The notes under the pieces were generated by a model, which was given only the letters and a program-made list of their open reading frames with translations, was not told where the DNA came from and made no database searches. The position numbers and the translations under genes were made by a program. DNA of 33,225 nt from Prevotella sp. (GTDB lineage Bacteria; Bacteroidota; Bacteroidia; Bacteroidales; Bacteroidaceae): assembly GCA_017623335.1 (NCBI GenBank), contig JAGAPI010000178.1, forward strand, positions 1 to 33,225, read 5' to 3'. Position 1 is the stretch's first letter; each line of letters opens with the position of its first letter. Shown piece after piece: positions 1 to 8,960 of this stretch.

Positions 1-3
1 CAT
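1..3 (-). other. Start codon of the next minus-strand gene, cut by the window edge
   Basis: Bases 1-3 read CAT, an ATG on the minus strand, 17 nt after the stop codon of the metal-transport ATPase. The purine-rich run AAATAAG lies just upstream in the sense direction. In ZnuABC-type operons the permease commonly follows the ATPase, so this could be the first codon of the permease. Only the start codon is visible, so this rests on context alone. Confidence 0.35.
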
Positions 4-19
4 CTTATTTTGTTTATTT

Positions 20-655
20 TTAACTCAATAAGCTCACAGTTTTGTCCACGAGGATAAGTTTTGATGCTGTTTTTCTCACATATTCCACATTGTGGCTCAC
101 CATGACTATGGCGCAGCGCTTACGTTCCTCTTCGAGTATACTGTTGAACTCGTCTTCAAACTGTTTGTCTATGTAAGTGTGCGGCTCGTCGAGCACAATC
201 ACGTCGGGCGATGATACTATTGCCCTTGCCATCAGCACCCTTTGCAGCTGTCCGCCGCTGAGTGCCTTCAGCGGCCGTTCGGCAAGCTCAGCCAGACGGA
301 ACCGTTCCATTGTCGCTTTCAGCATATCCTTGTGGCGCGCCGTCATCCTGCCCCATAGTCCAAGCTCTGAGTTGAGCCCCATCATCACGGTGTCGCGCAC
401 AGATATGGGAAACTGTTTGTCGGCGGCGTTGTATTGAGGCAGGTATCCTATTTTCAGTCCCTTTTCACGCGTCACGGTGCCGCCCGTCGGACGTTCCAGT
501 CCTATCATCACCTTTAGCAGAGTGGTCTTGCCGCCGCCGTTTGGACCGATTATTCCCAGGAACTCGCGGTTGTAGAGCGTCAAGTTCACGTTGTCTATTA
601 CGTTGCGTCCATTGTAACCTGCCGAAAGATTTTTAATGTCGATTATCGGTTGCAT
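20..655 (-). CDS. znuC: Metal (Zn/Mn-type) ABC transporter ATP-binding protein, ZnuC-like
   Basis: This 211-residue ABC ATPase would drive import of a divalent metal through an inner-membrane permease. Visible motifs are Walker A GPNGGGKTT (residues 37-45), the signature LSGGQ (132-136), Walker B VIVLDEP (about 152-158) and the switch histidine in MVSHN (188). Its size and its position directly after a ZnuA-type binding protein fit the ZnuC/MntB/TroB group. Its start overlaps the 3' end of the binding-protein gene by 13 nt, which suggests translational coupling. Metal specificity (zinc, manganese or iron) cannot be read from the ATPase. The name is a family-level call and the ABC ATPase assignment is very secure. 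Confidence 0.88.
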   Translation of the reverse strand: MQPIIDIKNLSAGYNGRNVIDNVNLTLYNREFLGIIGPNGGGKTTLLKVMIGLERPTGGTVTREKGLKIGYLPQYNAADKQFPISVRDTVMMGLNSELGLWGRMTARHKDMLKATMERFRLAELAERPLKALSGGQLQRVLMARAIVSSPDVIVLDEPHTYIDKQFEDEFNSILEEERKRCAIVMVSHNVEYVRKTASKLILVDKTVSLLS

Positions 656-1866
656 ATTTTGTCTACTATGCTGTTCATTTCCGTTTCCCAGTCGTATGCC
701 AGCGGATTTATTTCTTTTATCTCTGCTTCTGTTTCTCCGGCAAGCGATGTCACACTGTGTTCTGCAAATTCCTTTTGCAGCAGTATGGTTTTCACGTTTG
801 CCGTTTTTGCCTGCGCAATAATCTCCTTCAGTTCTTTTGCCGAAGGTTCCTTGCCGTCGTTTTCCACCACAATCTGCCGCAGACCGTAGTCACGGGCGAG
901 ATAGGTCAGGGTGGGATGATAGATTAGAAAAGCCTTTCCGCGGTGTGGGGCGGTGATGGTGGCAAACTGTCGGTCGAGTGCGTTCATACGCAGCATCATG
1001 CTGTCGCGGCGGTGGGCAAAGTATGCCGAGTCATTGCTGTTGGCACGGATAAGGGCCTTGGCAATGTTGGCAATCATAGTCTTGGCGTTGCGCGGCGAGG
1101 TCCATACGTGAGGATCGTCCATGTTGGCAATGCCTTCCGACGAGTTTACTATCTCTATTTGCGGGGCAGCGTTCTTGAAACGCTCCATCCACGACTGCTC
1201 AAAGCCCAGCCGTCCCACCATTATATATATGTTGCTGTGGCTCAGTTCCATCATTTGCCGCCCTGTAGGCTCGTAGGTTTCTGGGCTTGCTCCTGAGGGC
1301 AGCATAGTCGTCACCGTATATTTGTCGCCAGCCACGCCTTCGGTGAAGTAGCGCAGCGGCTCTATGCTCACTGTTATGGAAGGCTTAACGACGGTGTCGG
1401 GAGTACTGCCACAGCCTACTAATGCCGTGGTGCCGAGCATGAGTATAACGTAGCGTGCCAGCTTGCCTATGAATACCGAGGTGGTTGTTATCACCACGTT
1501 GGCGCGCATCAGGCCGAGAGCTACGCTGATGGCGCTGCCGAGTATGGGCAGAAACGTGAGCACTCCCATCCATGCACCATGACCTGCAAGAAAGCGCTCC
1601 GTCTTTTTCAGCTGTTCTTCCTTGACGTGCAGGTATTTGGAAATCCATTCAGGCTTGCCCAAACGCCCCACGCCATAGTTGAACATACTGCCGAGAGTGT
1701 TGCCGATGGTACCGTAGACCACCAGCTGCACAGGGTCGAGTCCGGCGGCGATAAGTCCCACCATCACAGCCTCGCTGCTGAAGGGAAACACGCTGCCGGC
1801 AATAAATGCCGCAATGAAAAATCCTATATAGCCGTAGCTTGAGAGAATATCAATGAAGGCGTCCAT
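643..1866 (-). CDS. Fusion protein: DedA/YqaA-type membrane domain joined to ZnuA-like metal-binding lipoprotein
   Basis: This single 407-residue frame carries two proteins usually encoded separately. Residues 1-140 look like a YqaA/DedA (SNARE-associated) membrane protein, with FPFSSEAVMVGL, a GNTLGSMFNYGVGRLG stretch and GHGAWMGVLTFLPILGSA. Residues 152-407 look like a ZnuA/TroA-type solute-binding protein, with PETYEPT, GFEQSWMERF, DPHVWTSP, YHPTLTYLARDYGL and GKEPSAKEL. The junction reads KLARYVILMLGTTALVGC: the last membrane helix of the first part ends in a lipobox (LVGC, Cys152). I started at ATG 1866, where homology begins, and rejected the 63-residue upstream extension as unlike any domain. 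It overlaps the upstream gene by 43 nt. An internal GTG at 1497 could give a separate lipoprotein with a 28-residue signal, but the upstream frame has no stop. It most likely feeds metal to the ZnuC-like transporter. Confidence 0.8.
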   Translation of the reverse strand: MDAFIDILSSYGYIGFFIAAFIAGSVFPFSSEAVMVGLIAAGLDPVQLVVYGTIGNTLGSMFNYGVGRLGKPEWISKYLHVKEEQLKKTERFLAGHGAWMGVLTFLPILGSAISVALGLMRANVVITTTSVFIGKLARYVILMLGTTALVGCGSTPDTVVKPSITVSIEPLRYFTEGVAGDKYTVTTMLPSGASPETYEPTGRQMMELSHSNIYIMVGRLGFEQSWMERFKNAAPQIEIVNSSEGIANMDDPHVWTSPRNAKTMIANIAKALIRANSNDSAYFAHRRDSMMLRMNALDRQFATITAPHRGKAFLIYHPTLTYLARDYGLRQIVVENDGKEPSAKELKEIIAQAKTANVKTILLQKEFAEHSVTSLAGETEAEIKEINPLAYDWETEMNSIVDKICNR

Positions 1867-2783
1867 AAATTGAATATTGTTATCGTTAATGCCAGTGCCG
1901 CAATCACCATTGTGGTGATGTTGGTCCACCGTGTCTTTGTCAATGCCACAAAGTGCGCAAGAAGCGGACTTGTGAACACTGTCATCATGGCAATCAACTG
2001 GTTGTAGTGCTGCGGTTGCAGGACGATGAACGCCAGCGCAGCCACGTCGAGCCACATGAAGCAGGTGTAGAGCATGCGGTTGTGGATTTTGTCGTTGTAG
2101 CTGTAGAGCACATAGTGCGTGCCTCCGATGAAGGCGAGTGTGACAATCATTACGAGTGTCACAATCTGGTTGAGGCTGATGTTGCTGTATGCCGCAGGTA
2201 TTTGCACGAATTCGGTGATGTGCATGATGTGAACCACAGGCGTCTCAAAATCATTGATGAATAAAAAATAGGCGCCGGCAAACCAATAGGGGGCAATCAG
2301 TCCAAGCAATGATGCAGCAAAAGTGAAGCGCGATATATTTTGAATGTAGAACAACATGAGCAGCCACACAATCGGTACGAAGAACAGTATCTGGATCCAC
2401 AGCAGGCTCATCATGCCAATCGTGACAAATGTATAGAACGTCATCCCCCGAGCCATGTTGTCTTGATACTGCATAAACAGCAGCATGAGCATCGCCGCCA
2501 CGCCCAGTCCTGTGACGCAGGCTGTGATGTCGGCAAACACGAAGTTGGTCATGCAGCTTATGATGATGAACGACACCGATACCATGCGGCTCCTTATACG
2601 CAGCAGCGCGTTGCGGTTGTTCAGCTCCATCATCAGTGCGGCGTTGAGCGCAAACAGCGCGAACTGCAGATACAAGCTTGATGTTATCAATCCTGCCGCA
2701 ATCCATAATAAAGCGGCGTACACTACCGTTGCCGGCAGCGTAACGTCGCTTTCAGATATTTTTGTCTGTAGTAATTTCGCCAT
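1824..2783 (-). CDS. Polytopic membrane protein of unknown function
   Basis: This 319-residue protein is dominated by hydrophobic helices; roughly eight or nine can be counted, for example around residues 20-50, 70-105, 115-145, 155-175, 205-225 and 240-310. There is no signal peptide, catalytic motif or recognisable domain. The N-terminus MAKLLQTKISESDV is cytoplasmic-looking. It lies 21 nt downstream of purD, and its 3' end overlaps the YqaA-ZnuA fusion gene by 43 nt, so it is probably co-transcribed with both. It resembles the uncharacterised integral membrane proteins often found beside purD in Bacteroidales, but I cannot name a function. The coding call is supported by length, consistent hydrophobic composition and tight packing. 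Confidence 0.8.
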   Translation of the reverse strand: MAKLLQTKISESDVTLPATVVYAALLWIAAGLITSSLYLQFALFALNAALMMELNNRNALLRIRSRMVSVSFIIISCMTNFVFADITACVTGLGVAAMLMLLFMQYQDNMARGMTFYTFVTIGMMSLLWIQILFFVPIVWLLMLFYIQNISRFTFAASLLGLIAPYWFAGAYFLFINDFETPVVHIMHITEFVQIPAAYSNISLNQIVTLVMIVTLAFIGGTHYVLYSYNDKIHNRMLYTCFMWLDVAALAFIVLQPQHYNQLIAMMTVFTSPLLAHFVALTKTRWTNITTMVIAALALTITIFNLWTPSLIFSQATAI

Positions 2784-2804
2784 TGTGCCTGCCTGTATTG
2801 TGGC

Positions 2805-4073
2805 TTAGAGGTCCTTTCCTATGTCGCGGCGGAAGTACTTGTCGGTGAACTGTATCTTCTGTGCCTCGCCAAACGATTTGGCAAGTGCCTCCGCCTTGTC
2901 CTTGCCGTAAGAGCTTACGGCAATAACACGGCCGCCGGCTGTCACCACCTTGCCGTCCTTCATTGCCGTGCCGCTGTGGAACACTATCGAGCCCTCAACA
3001 TCCCCGATGCCTGTTATCTCGTAACCTTTCTTGTATTCCTGGGGATAGCCGCCGCTGACCATCATCACGCATACTGCGGCGCGCTCGTCAAACTCAATGT
3101 TCTTCTCCCCGAGATTGCCCTCGGCAACACCCTCAAATAGGTCAACGATGTCGCTCTTCAGGCGCAGCATCACGCTCTCGGTCTCTGGGTCGCCCATGCG
3201 GCAGTTGTATTCTATCACCATTGGTTCGCCCTCAACGTTGATGAGTCCGAAGAAGATGAATCCCTTGTAGTCGATACCCTCGGCTGCCAGTCCCTCCACA
3301 GTGGGGCGGATGATGCGGTCCTCCACCTTCTGCATCCATTCCTTAGTGGCAAACGGAACAGGGGTTACGCTGCCCATTCCGCCGGTGTTCAGTCCCGTGT
3401 CGCCCTCGCCTATGCGCTTGTAGTCCTTTGCCTCGGGCAGAATCTTGTAGTTCTTGCCATCGGTGAGAACGAATACCGAGCACTCTATGCCGCTGAGAAA
3501 CTCCTCGATTACCACCTGTGCCGAGGCGTTGCCGAACATTCCGCCGAGCATCTCCTTCAGCTCTTTCTTTGCCTCCTCCAGCGTGGGGAGAATCAGCACG
3601 CCCTTGCCTGCACACAGACCATCTGCCTTGAGTACGTAGGGAGCCTTGAGAGTCTCAAGGAACCTAAGTCCCTCCTCCACGGTTGTGCCGTCGAATGTGC
3701 GGTACTGTGCCGTGGGTATGTTGTGGCGCATCATGAATGCCTTGGCAAAGTCCTTTGAGCCTTCAAGCACAGCTCCGGCTTTCGACGGACCGATAACGGG
3801 GATGTCCTTTGTGCGGCTGTCTGCCTTGAAATCATCGTAGATACCCCTAACCAGCGGGTCCTCGGGACCCACCACAACCATCTGCACTCCGTTTTCCACC
3901 ACGAAGTCCTTCAGTTTGTCAAACTCATTGACACCTATCGCCACGTTCTCGCCGCAGTTGCCTGTGCCGGCGTTGCCCGGTGCGATGTACAGTTTCTCAC
4001 ACTTTGCGCTTTGCGCTATCTTCCATGCCAAGGCGTGCTCACGGCCGCCGCTGCCCAAAAGTAATATCTTCAT
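2805..4073 (-). CDS. purD: Phosphoribosylamine-glycine ligase (GAR synthetase)
   Basis: PurD catalyses the second step of de novo purine synthesis, joining 5-phosphoribosylamine and glycine with ATP to give glycinamide ribonucleotide in the cytoplasm. The 422-residue length is standard. The N-terminal motif [14 protein letters not shown] and the following APGNAG are diagnostic of the family. The ATP-grasp core is visible in [15 protein letters not shown], in the [11 protein letters not shown] segment and in [12 protein letters not shown]. No other purine gene is adjacent; it sits between a protease gene (11 nt upstream) and a membrane-protein gene (21 nt downstream) in a compact minus-strand series. 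Nothing looks abnormal in the frame. Confidence 0.97.
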   Translation of the reverse strand: MKILLLGSGGREHALAWKIAQSAKCEKLYIAPGNAGTGNCGENVAIGVNEFDKLKDFVVENGVQMVVVGPEDPLVRGIYDDFKADSRTKDIPVIGPSKAGAVLEGSKDFAKAFMMRHNIPTAQYRTFDGTTVEEGLRFLETLKAPYVLKADGLCAGKGVLILPTLEEAKKELKEMLGGMFGNASAQVVIEEFLSGIECSVFVLTDGKNYKILPEAKDYKRIGEGDTGLNTGGMGSVTPVPFATKEWMQKVEDRIIRPTVEGLAAEGIDYKGFIFFGLINVEGEPMVIEYNCRMGDPETESVMLRLKSDIVDLFEGVAEGNLGEKNIEFDERAAVCVMMVSGGYPQEYKKGYEITGIGDVEGSIVFHSGTAMKDGKVVTAGGRVIAVSSYGKDKAEALAKSFGEAQKIQFTDKYFRRDIGKDL

Positions 4074-4084
4074 TTTGCTTGTTT

Positions 4085-6265
4085 TTATTTCAGATAATCC
4101 TCAAAATACTGTGTTATTCTCTCGTGCAGGTGCACGCTCTTGTGTCCCATCATGTTGTGTCCCTCGCCGGGATATGCGAAGAAGTCGGGTTGTGTTCCTG
4201 CCTCGGTGCATGCGTTGAGGAACATCAGACAGTGCTGCGGCACCACCGTGGGGTCGTTCATTCCCGTGATTATCTGCAGCTTGCCCTTCAGGTTCTTAGC
4301 CTTGTTGAGCAGCGATGTCTGCTCGTAGCCCTCGGGATTGCTCTGAGGAGTGTCCATGTAGCGCTCGCCGTACATCACCTCATACCATTTCCAGTCGATT
4401 ACCGGACCGCCAGCCACGCCCACCTTGAACACGTCGGGATAGGTTGTCATAAGCGATGTTGTCATGAATCCTCCGTAGCTCCAGCCGTGAACGCCCAGCC
4501 TGTCGGCGTCGACATAAGGCAGCGACTTCAGATATTCCACTCCTTGCAGCTGGTCCTTCATCTCCTCCACTCCAAGGTGGCGGAATGTAGCCTGCTCAAA
4601 CTCACGTCCGCGGTCGCAGCTGCCCCGGTTGTCGAGGATAAACAGCAGATAGCCCTTCTGCGCCATGTATGTCTCCCATCCCCGGCTCATGTAGTGCCAC
4701 GATGCCTCAACGTTTCTCACTCCCGGTCCTCCGTAGACATACACCACTGTCGGGTATTTCTTGTTGGGGTCAAAGTTCACAGGCTTCACCATTCGGTAGT
4801 AGAGAACGGTTTTTCCGTCGGCAGCCTTCAGCGTGCCGCAGCTGTATTCGGGCACAGCGTATCCCTCCCACGGATTGGGTGCTGAGAAAATCTGCGTCGC
4901 CTTTCCGTTAGCGGTGTTGTTCACCGTTATGTTTCTCGGCACGTCGGGCTCCGAGTAGCGGTCGAACAGCATGGTGCCCGATGCATTCAGTATGTTCGAC
5001 TTGCCGCCTTCTGCCGACAGTCCCACGGCGTGTACTCCACGCCCGTTGTCCACCGGTGTGCGCTTGCCATTGGCAATGTTCACGCTGTAGATGTTGTTCT
5101 GTATTGGGCTTGCCTCGGTGGTGAGAACAATCAGCGACTTGTTTTTGCTGTTGAAACCTATGACGTCCTTCACTATCCACTCGCCGCTGGTGAGCTGTTT
5201 CAGCTGCTCGCCCTTTATATTAAATAGGTACGCGTGATTGTAGCCGTCCTTCTCGCTCAGCATCACAAACTTTGTGTCGTCCCACGGCAGGAACATTATC
5301 GGGTTCATGGGGTGTACGTACTTGTCGTGGTGCTCGGTGTAGAGGGTTGCGGTCTTGTTGCCCGTAACCGCATCGTAGCTTACCAGCTCCATGTCGGTTT
5401 GGTCACGGTTTAGCTCAATCATGTACACGGTCTTGCCGTCGGGTGCCCACGCTATGTTTGTGAAATAGCGGTCGGTGGGGTCGCCGGCTTTCAGATACAC
5501 GGTTTTTCCGGTGCTGATGTCATACACTCCCACGGTCACCTTGTGGCTTGTCATTCCCGCCATGGGGTATTTGTCGGGCTCGTATGTCGCCTCGCGCTCG
5601 AAGGTGTTCACCTGCGGATAGTCAGCCACCATCGACTGGTCCATGCGGTAGAATGCCAGCTTCTGTCCGTCGTTGCTCCAGAACGTGCCCTTGTGTATTC
5701 CGAATTCGTCGCGGTGAACGCTCTGTCCGTACACTATTTCTCGGCTGCCGTCGGTGGTGAGCTGTGTTTCCTTGTTGTCGGCTGTGCGCACGTAGAGCTG
5801 GTGGTCCTTCACATAAGCCACTGCGCGCGACTGTGCGTTCCAGTCGGCATGAGTCTCGCCCTCGCAGCTCTGTGTCCACACCATCTTTTGCTGTCTCCAG
5901 TCGTAGAGCATTCGCTTCCTGGTGTTGGCAATGAGCGCCAGCGGCTTGCCGGCGTAGGGAAACTCGGTGTAGAACAGCCAGCTCACCTTGCTTCCGTCAA
6001 CCCTTTCCAGAGCCTCGTTAACGTCAGTCACTGTTGCAAGCTTGTTGTGCTTGCCTGTCTTTGGGTCCAGTGTTCCGAACTCGTCGCTGTCCTGATACAT
6101 CAGTACATCGCCCCACCATGCGGGATGGATGTTCTTTGGCACCATCCGGCGGTAGTTGGTGCCGCCGAAGTTGAGGTCCTCAAGCGAGAACTGTTTCAAG
6201 TCCTGTGCAGCTGCGCCAAGTGTTGTTGCCAGTGCCATAGCCATAATGATGTTCTTTAGTTTCAT
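4085..6265 (-). CDS. Secreted S9B-family dipeptidyl peptidase IV-like serine protease
   Basis: This 726-residue exported peptidase would release N-terminal dipeptides (typically Xaa-Pro) from oligopeptides in the periplasm or at the outer surface. The N-terminus [21 protein letters not shown] is a Sec signal ending at A-A-A-Q. The middle half carries beta-propeller-type repeats. The C-terminal alpha/beta-hydrolase domain has the nucleophile motif GWSYGG (594-599, Ser596), Asp671 in GMNDPTV and His703 in GEGHNM, a complete triad. The frame is open to 6565, but that extension is the opposite-frame shadow of the rlmL-like gene's basic tail. ATG 6265 is preceded by AGGGGAAAG, a rare recognisable ribosome-binding site here, and follows the previous stop by 13 nt. 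DPP-IV specificity is inferred from family resemblance. Confidence 0.93.
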   Translation of the reverse strand: MKLKNIIMAMALATTLGAAAQDLKQFSLEDLNFGGTNYRRMVPKNIHPAWWGDVLMYQDSDEFGTLDPKTGKHNKLATVTDVNEALERVDGSKVSWLFYTEFPYAGKPLALIANTRKRMLYDWRQQKMVWTQSCEGETHADWNAQSRAVAYVKDHQLYVRTADNKETQLTTDGSREIVYGQSVHRDEFGIHKGTFWSNDGQKLAFYRMDQSMVADYPQVNTFEREATYEPDKYPMAGMTSHKVTVGVYDISTGKTVYLKAGDPTDRYFTNIAWAPDGKTVYMIELNRDQTDMELVSYDAVTGNKTATLYTEHHDKYVHPMNPIMFLPWDDTKFVMLSEKDGYNHAYLFNIKGEQLKQLTSGEWIVKDVIGFNSKNKSLIVLTTEASPIQNNIYSVNIANGKRTPVDNGRGVHAVGLSAEGGKSNILNASGTMLFDRYSEPDVPRNITVNNTANGKATQIFSAPNPWEGYAVPEYSCGTLKAADGKTVLYYRMVKPVNFDPNKKYPTVVYVYGGPGVRNVEASWHYMSRGWETYMAQKGYLLFILDNRGSCDRGREFEQATFRHLGVEEMKDQLQGVEYLKSLPYVDADRLGVHGWSYGGFMTTSLMTTYPDVFKVGVAGGPVIDWKWYEVMYGERYMDTPQSNPEGYEQTSLLNKAKNLKGKLQIITGMNDPTVVPQHCLMFLNACTEAGTQPDFFAYPGEGHNMMGHKSVHLHERITQYFEDYLK

Positions 6266-6278
6266 CTTTCCCCTTATT

Positions 6279-7808
6279 TCATTTCTTAAATCTTTTTCCG
6301 CTGCGATCGAAACGTTCGTGACCGCCACGGTTTTCGCGGTCCTTATAGTCACGCTTACTGTTGTTGCGCCAGTCTTCGCTGCGCTTGCCGTCGTTGCGTT
6401 TGCGGAATTTTGTCTCGCGGTTGTTGTCGTTGCTTTCTTCATCACGGCTCTTGTAGCGCGGACGTGCGTTGCGCTGTTCCTGACGCTCCTTATAGTGGAA
6501 CTTGAAGTTGAGCAGGTCGGCAGCCTCGTTCTCTTCGTTTTCATCCAACCGCTTCTTAAACTCACGGTTCTTCTTGAAACGGTGCTTTTCAGACATCTGC
6601 TGCTTCTCTTCTTCGGTTTTCACTATTCCGCCGTCGTTGCGGAACTCGCGCAACTTTCCGTCGAACATCTGATACTTGCGGAACTCGCACTCTAATGAAC
6701 CGTTGAAAACGGGAATCTTTATAGAAGGCTTCAGTCCAATTTGGTCGAAGCATTCTTCGCGGTAGCTCAGAATCCATGCTTCGTTGCCTGTGAACTGGTG
6801 CTTCAGACGCTCGCCAATCATCTTGTAGGTTTCGAGCAGGTTTGGGGTTGATATGCGCTCGCCGTAAGGAGGGTTGGTTATCATTATCGCCTTTTCCTTT
6901 GGCTGTTGGAAGTCCTTGAAGTCAGCCTGCTCCACAGTTATGTCGCTTGAGAATCCTGCTGCCTTCACGTTCATTATTGCAGTGTTCACCGCCTTTATGT
7001 CCACGTCGTAGCCCTTTATCTTGTGTGTGAACTCGCGCTCCATGCTGTCGTCGTTGTAGATTTCGTCGAACAGGTCTGCGTCGAAGTCGTTCCATTTCTC
7101 AAAAGCAAACTCCTTGCGGAATATTCCCGGCGCCATGTTCTTGGCAATGAGTGCAGCCTCGATGAGCATTGTGCCGCTGCCGCACATGGGGTCGATGAAA
7201 TCTGTATCTCCCTGCCATCCCGTCATCATTATCAGTCCTGCTGCGAGCACCTCGTTGATGGGTGCCTCCACGTTTTCCTGACGGTAGCCGCGGCGGTGCA
7301 GGCTGTCGCCCGATGAGTCGAGCGACAGTGTGCAGTCATCCTCGGCAATGTGTATGTGCAGACGTATGTCGGGGTTGCTTATGCTTATGTTAGGACGTTT
7401 CCCGGTCTTCTCGCGGAACTGGTCCACGATGGCATCCTTCACCTTGTATGCCACGAACTTCGAGTGGCGGAACTCTTCCGAGAACACCACGGTGTCTACT
7501 GCGAAAGTCGTTTCCAGACTAAGGTACTTCGTCCAGTCAATATTCATTATCTCGTTGTACACGTCATCGGCAGACTTTGCCTTAAAGTGTGCTATTGGCT
7601 TGAGGATTCTGATGGCAGTGTGCAACTGGAAGTTGGCACGGTACATCATCTCCTTGTTGCCTGTGAACGACACCATGCGTCGTCCTATCTGAATGTTGTT
7701 GGCACCCAGTTGTGTCAACTCTTTTGCCAGTACAGGTTCCAGTCCCATGAACGTCTTGGCAATCATTTCAAATTCTTGCTCCTGCAAGCAATTCAAATCG
7801 TTTTGCAT
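6279..7808 (-). CDS. rlmL: THUMP-domain 23S rRNA guanine-N2 methyltransferase, RlmL N-terminal-domain type
   Basis: The protein (509 residues) should methylate a guanine of 23S rRNA using S-adenosylmethionine. A THUMP-type RNA-binding region covers roughly residues 60-170. The methyltransferase fold follows, with the SAM-binding motif DPMCGSGT (206-213) and catalytic NPPY (312-315). Compared with E. coli RlmKL it has only the RlmL half, as is usual in Bacteroidales. The last 100 or so residues are an extreme low-complexity tail of Arg, Lys, Asp, Glu and Asn, for example RNDGKRSEDWRNNSKRDYKD, which is probably disordered and RNA-binding. Met1 was chosen because homologues have a short lead-in before EMIAKTFMGLE; Met15 (7766) is an alternative start. 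No promoter is visible in the repeat-filled 150 bp upstream, so read-through from cysE is likely. Confidence 0.9.
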   Translation of the reverse strand: MQNDLNCLQEQEFEMIAKTFMGLEPVLAKELTQLGANNIQIGRRMVSFTGNKEMMYRANFQLHTAIRILKPIAHFKAKSADDVYNEIMNIDWTKYLSLETTFAVDTVVFSEEFRHSKFVAYKVKDAIVDQFREKTGKRPNISISNPDIRLHIHIAEDDCTLSLDSSGDSLHRRGYRQENVEAPINEVLAAGLIMMTGWQGDTDFIDPMCGSGTMLIEAALIAKNMAPGIFRKEFAFEKWNDFDADLFDEIYNDDSMEREFTHKIKGYDVDIKAVNTAIMNVKAAGFSSDITVEQADFKDFQQPKEKAIMITNPPYGERISTPNLLETYKMIGERLKHQFTGNEAWILSYREECFDQIGLKPSIKIPVFNGSLECEFRKYQMFDGKLREFRNDGGIVKTEEEKQQMSEKHRFKKNREFKKRLDENEENEAADLLNFKFHYKERQEQRNARPRYKSRDEESNDNNRETKFRKRNDGKRSEDWRNNSKRDYKDRENRGGHERFDRSGKRFKK

Positions 7809-7837
7809 AACTTTTTTTAGCTGTAATTATTTTTTTT

Positions 7838-7954
7838 GTAAGAGGGGTAGGAGTTGTAAGAGGGGTAGGAGTTGTAGGATTTCTAATTTTCCTAAATCTC
7901 TTAATATTCCTAAATCTCCTAATCTTCCTGAATTTCCTTAATCTTCTTAATTAA
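7838..7954. repeat. Thirteen degenerate 9-bp tandem repeats filling the cysE-rlmL gap
   Basis: In one constant phase the plus strand reads GTAAGAGGG, GTAGGAGTT, GTAAGAGGG, GTAGGAGTT, GTAGGATTT, CTAATTTTC, CTAAATCTC, TTAATATTC, CTAAATCTC, CTAATCTTC, CTGAATTTC, CTTAATCTT, CTTAATTAA. The first four are two copies of a perfect 18-mer; the rest drift around CTAATCTTC. The array fills nearly the whole gap. No start codon, hairpin or promoter is evident within it. Confidence 0.85.
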
Positions 7955-7958
7955 AACA

Positions 7959-8900
7959 CTAACTCTTTTCCGTGGCGGCGCGGTGTTGCAGCAGCCGTGA
8001 GTGAGGTGCCACGTCGTGGGTCACCCACACGTTGCCTCCTATCACTGTGTCGTGGCCGATGGTGATTCTTCCCAGCACGCTTGAGTTGGAATATATTGTC
8101 ACGTTGTCCTCTATAATAGGGTGGCGCGGCAGGTCTATCGGGTGTCCGCTTTCGTCGAGCGTGAAGTTCTTTGCGCCCAGTGTCACACCCTGATAGAGCA
8201 TCACGTTGTTGCCTATGATGCAGGTGGCTCCAATCACCACGCCCGTGCCATGGTCGATTGTGAAATGGTGACCGATGGTAGCTCCGGGGTGAATGTCAAT
8301 GCCCGTCTCCGAGTGCGCCATTTCAGTGAGCATCCTCGGAATGAGCGGCACTCCTGCCACTAACAGTTCGTGGGCAAAGCGGTAGTTGGTCAATGCCTTT
8401 ATCACGGGGTAGCACGATATTATCTCGCCGTAGTTCTTGGCGGCAGGGTCACCGTGATAGGCTGCCTCCACGTCGGTGGCAAGCATCCTGCGCAGCTCGG
8501 GCAGCTTAGCCACCACCTGCGTGGCTATGCTTTGTGCCTTGCGTGCTGTTTCCGCCAGTTTCTTTGTGTCGTAGTCATCGCTGTTGCCGGCTTCCTCACA
8601 TCCGTCGGTGTCTTCTCCTGCAAAGCATAGCCCTGCCGTCACCTGGTCAGTAAGAAGTTTTTGCAACCTTTCCACGTTCACCCCTATATAATATTCTATG
8701 GTCCGGGTGTTGACGCTCGAATGCCCGAAATATCCAGGGAAGATAATAGCCCTTACCAGTTCTACAATCTCTTCGAGCACCTTTCCCGACGGCAGTGGAT
8801 ATCCGTCGCGATGGTGGTGGCACAATCCTTTCAGTGTCCTCTGTTCCGACAGTTGTCTTACTGTCTGTGTCAGTGTTTTTGTGAAGTCGGGTTTACCCAT
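7959..8900 (-). CDS. cysE: Serine O-acetyltransferase (CysE/EpsC type)
   Basis: The enzyme makes O-acetylserine from serine and acetyl-CoA, the committed step of cysteine synthesis, in the cytoplasm. The 313-residue length fits the longer EpsC-type form found in Bacteroidetes, with an alpha-helical N-terminal domain (to about residue 190) and a C-terminal left-handed beta-helix of hexapeptide repeats. Diagnostic segments are MAHSETGIDIHPGATIG (about 194-210), TIDHGTG with the catalytic Asp216-His217 pair, and VMLYQGVTLGAKN. It is the first gene of the minus-strand series, about 30 nt from a perfect promoter (8930-8960). No O-acetylserine sulfhydrylase gene is next to it. Confidence 0.95.
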   Translation of the reverse strand: MGKPDFTKTLTQTVRQLSEQRTLKGLCHHHRDGYPLPSGKVLEEIVELVRAIIFPGYFGHSSVNTRTIEYYIGVNVERLQKLLTDQVTAGLCFAGEDTDGCEEAGNSDDYDTKKLAETARKAQSIATQVVAKLPELRRMLATDVEAAYHGDPAAKNYGEIISCYPVIKALTNYRFAHELLVAGVPLIPRMLTEMAHSETGIDIHPGATIGHHFTIDHGTGVVIGATCIIGNNVMLYQGVTLGAKNFTLDESGHPIDLPRHPIIEDNVTIYSNSSVLGRITIGHDTVIGGNVWVTHDVAPHSRLLQHRAATEKS

Positions 8901-8929
8901 CCTGTTGCGTTGTTGTATAATTTAATGTG

Positions 8930-8960
8930 CAAAGTTACGAATAAGCGAGCACAATGCAAA
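8930..8960 (-). promoter_or_regulatory. Bacteroidetes-type promoter for cysE
   Basis: On the minus strand TTTG (8960-8957) is followed by 19 bp and then TAACTTTG (8937-8930), an exact match to the Bacteroidetes housekeeping consensus TTTG-N19-TAnnTTTG. The start codon of cysE lies 30 nt further on. Confidence 0.85.

Noticed and set aside
1867..2055. 63-residue N-terminal extension of the YqaA-ZnuA frame
   Set aside because: It lies wholly within the preceding membrane-protein gene in another frame, is rich in His/Cys/Arg without hydrophobic or domain pattern, and DedA-like homology begins exactly at the ATG at 1866.
3980..4885. 301-residue open frame on the plus strand opposite purD and the protease
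   Set aside because: His/Val/Leu-rich translation with no domain pattern, antisense to two well-supported genes; a codon-bias shadow.
6266..6565. 100-residue N-terminal extension of the protease frame
   Set aside because: It is Thr/Ala/Arg-rich, overlaps the basic tail of the rlmL-like gene, and a proper signal peptide starts at ATG 6265 behind a good ribosome-binding site.
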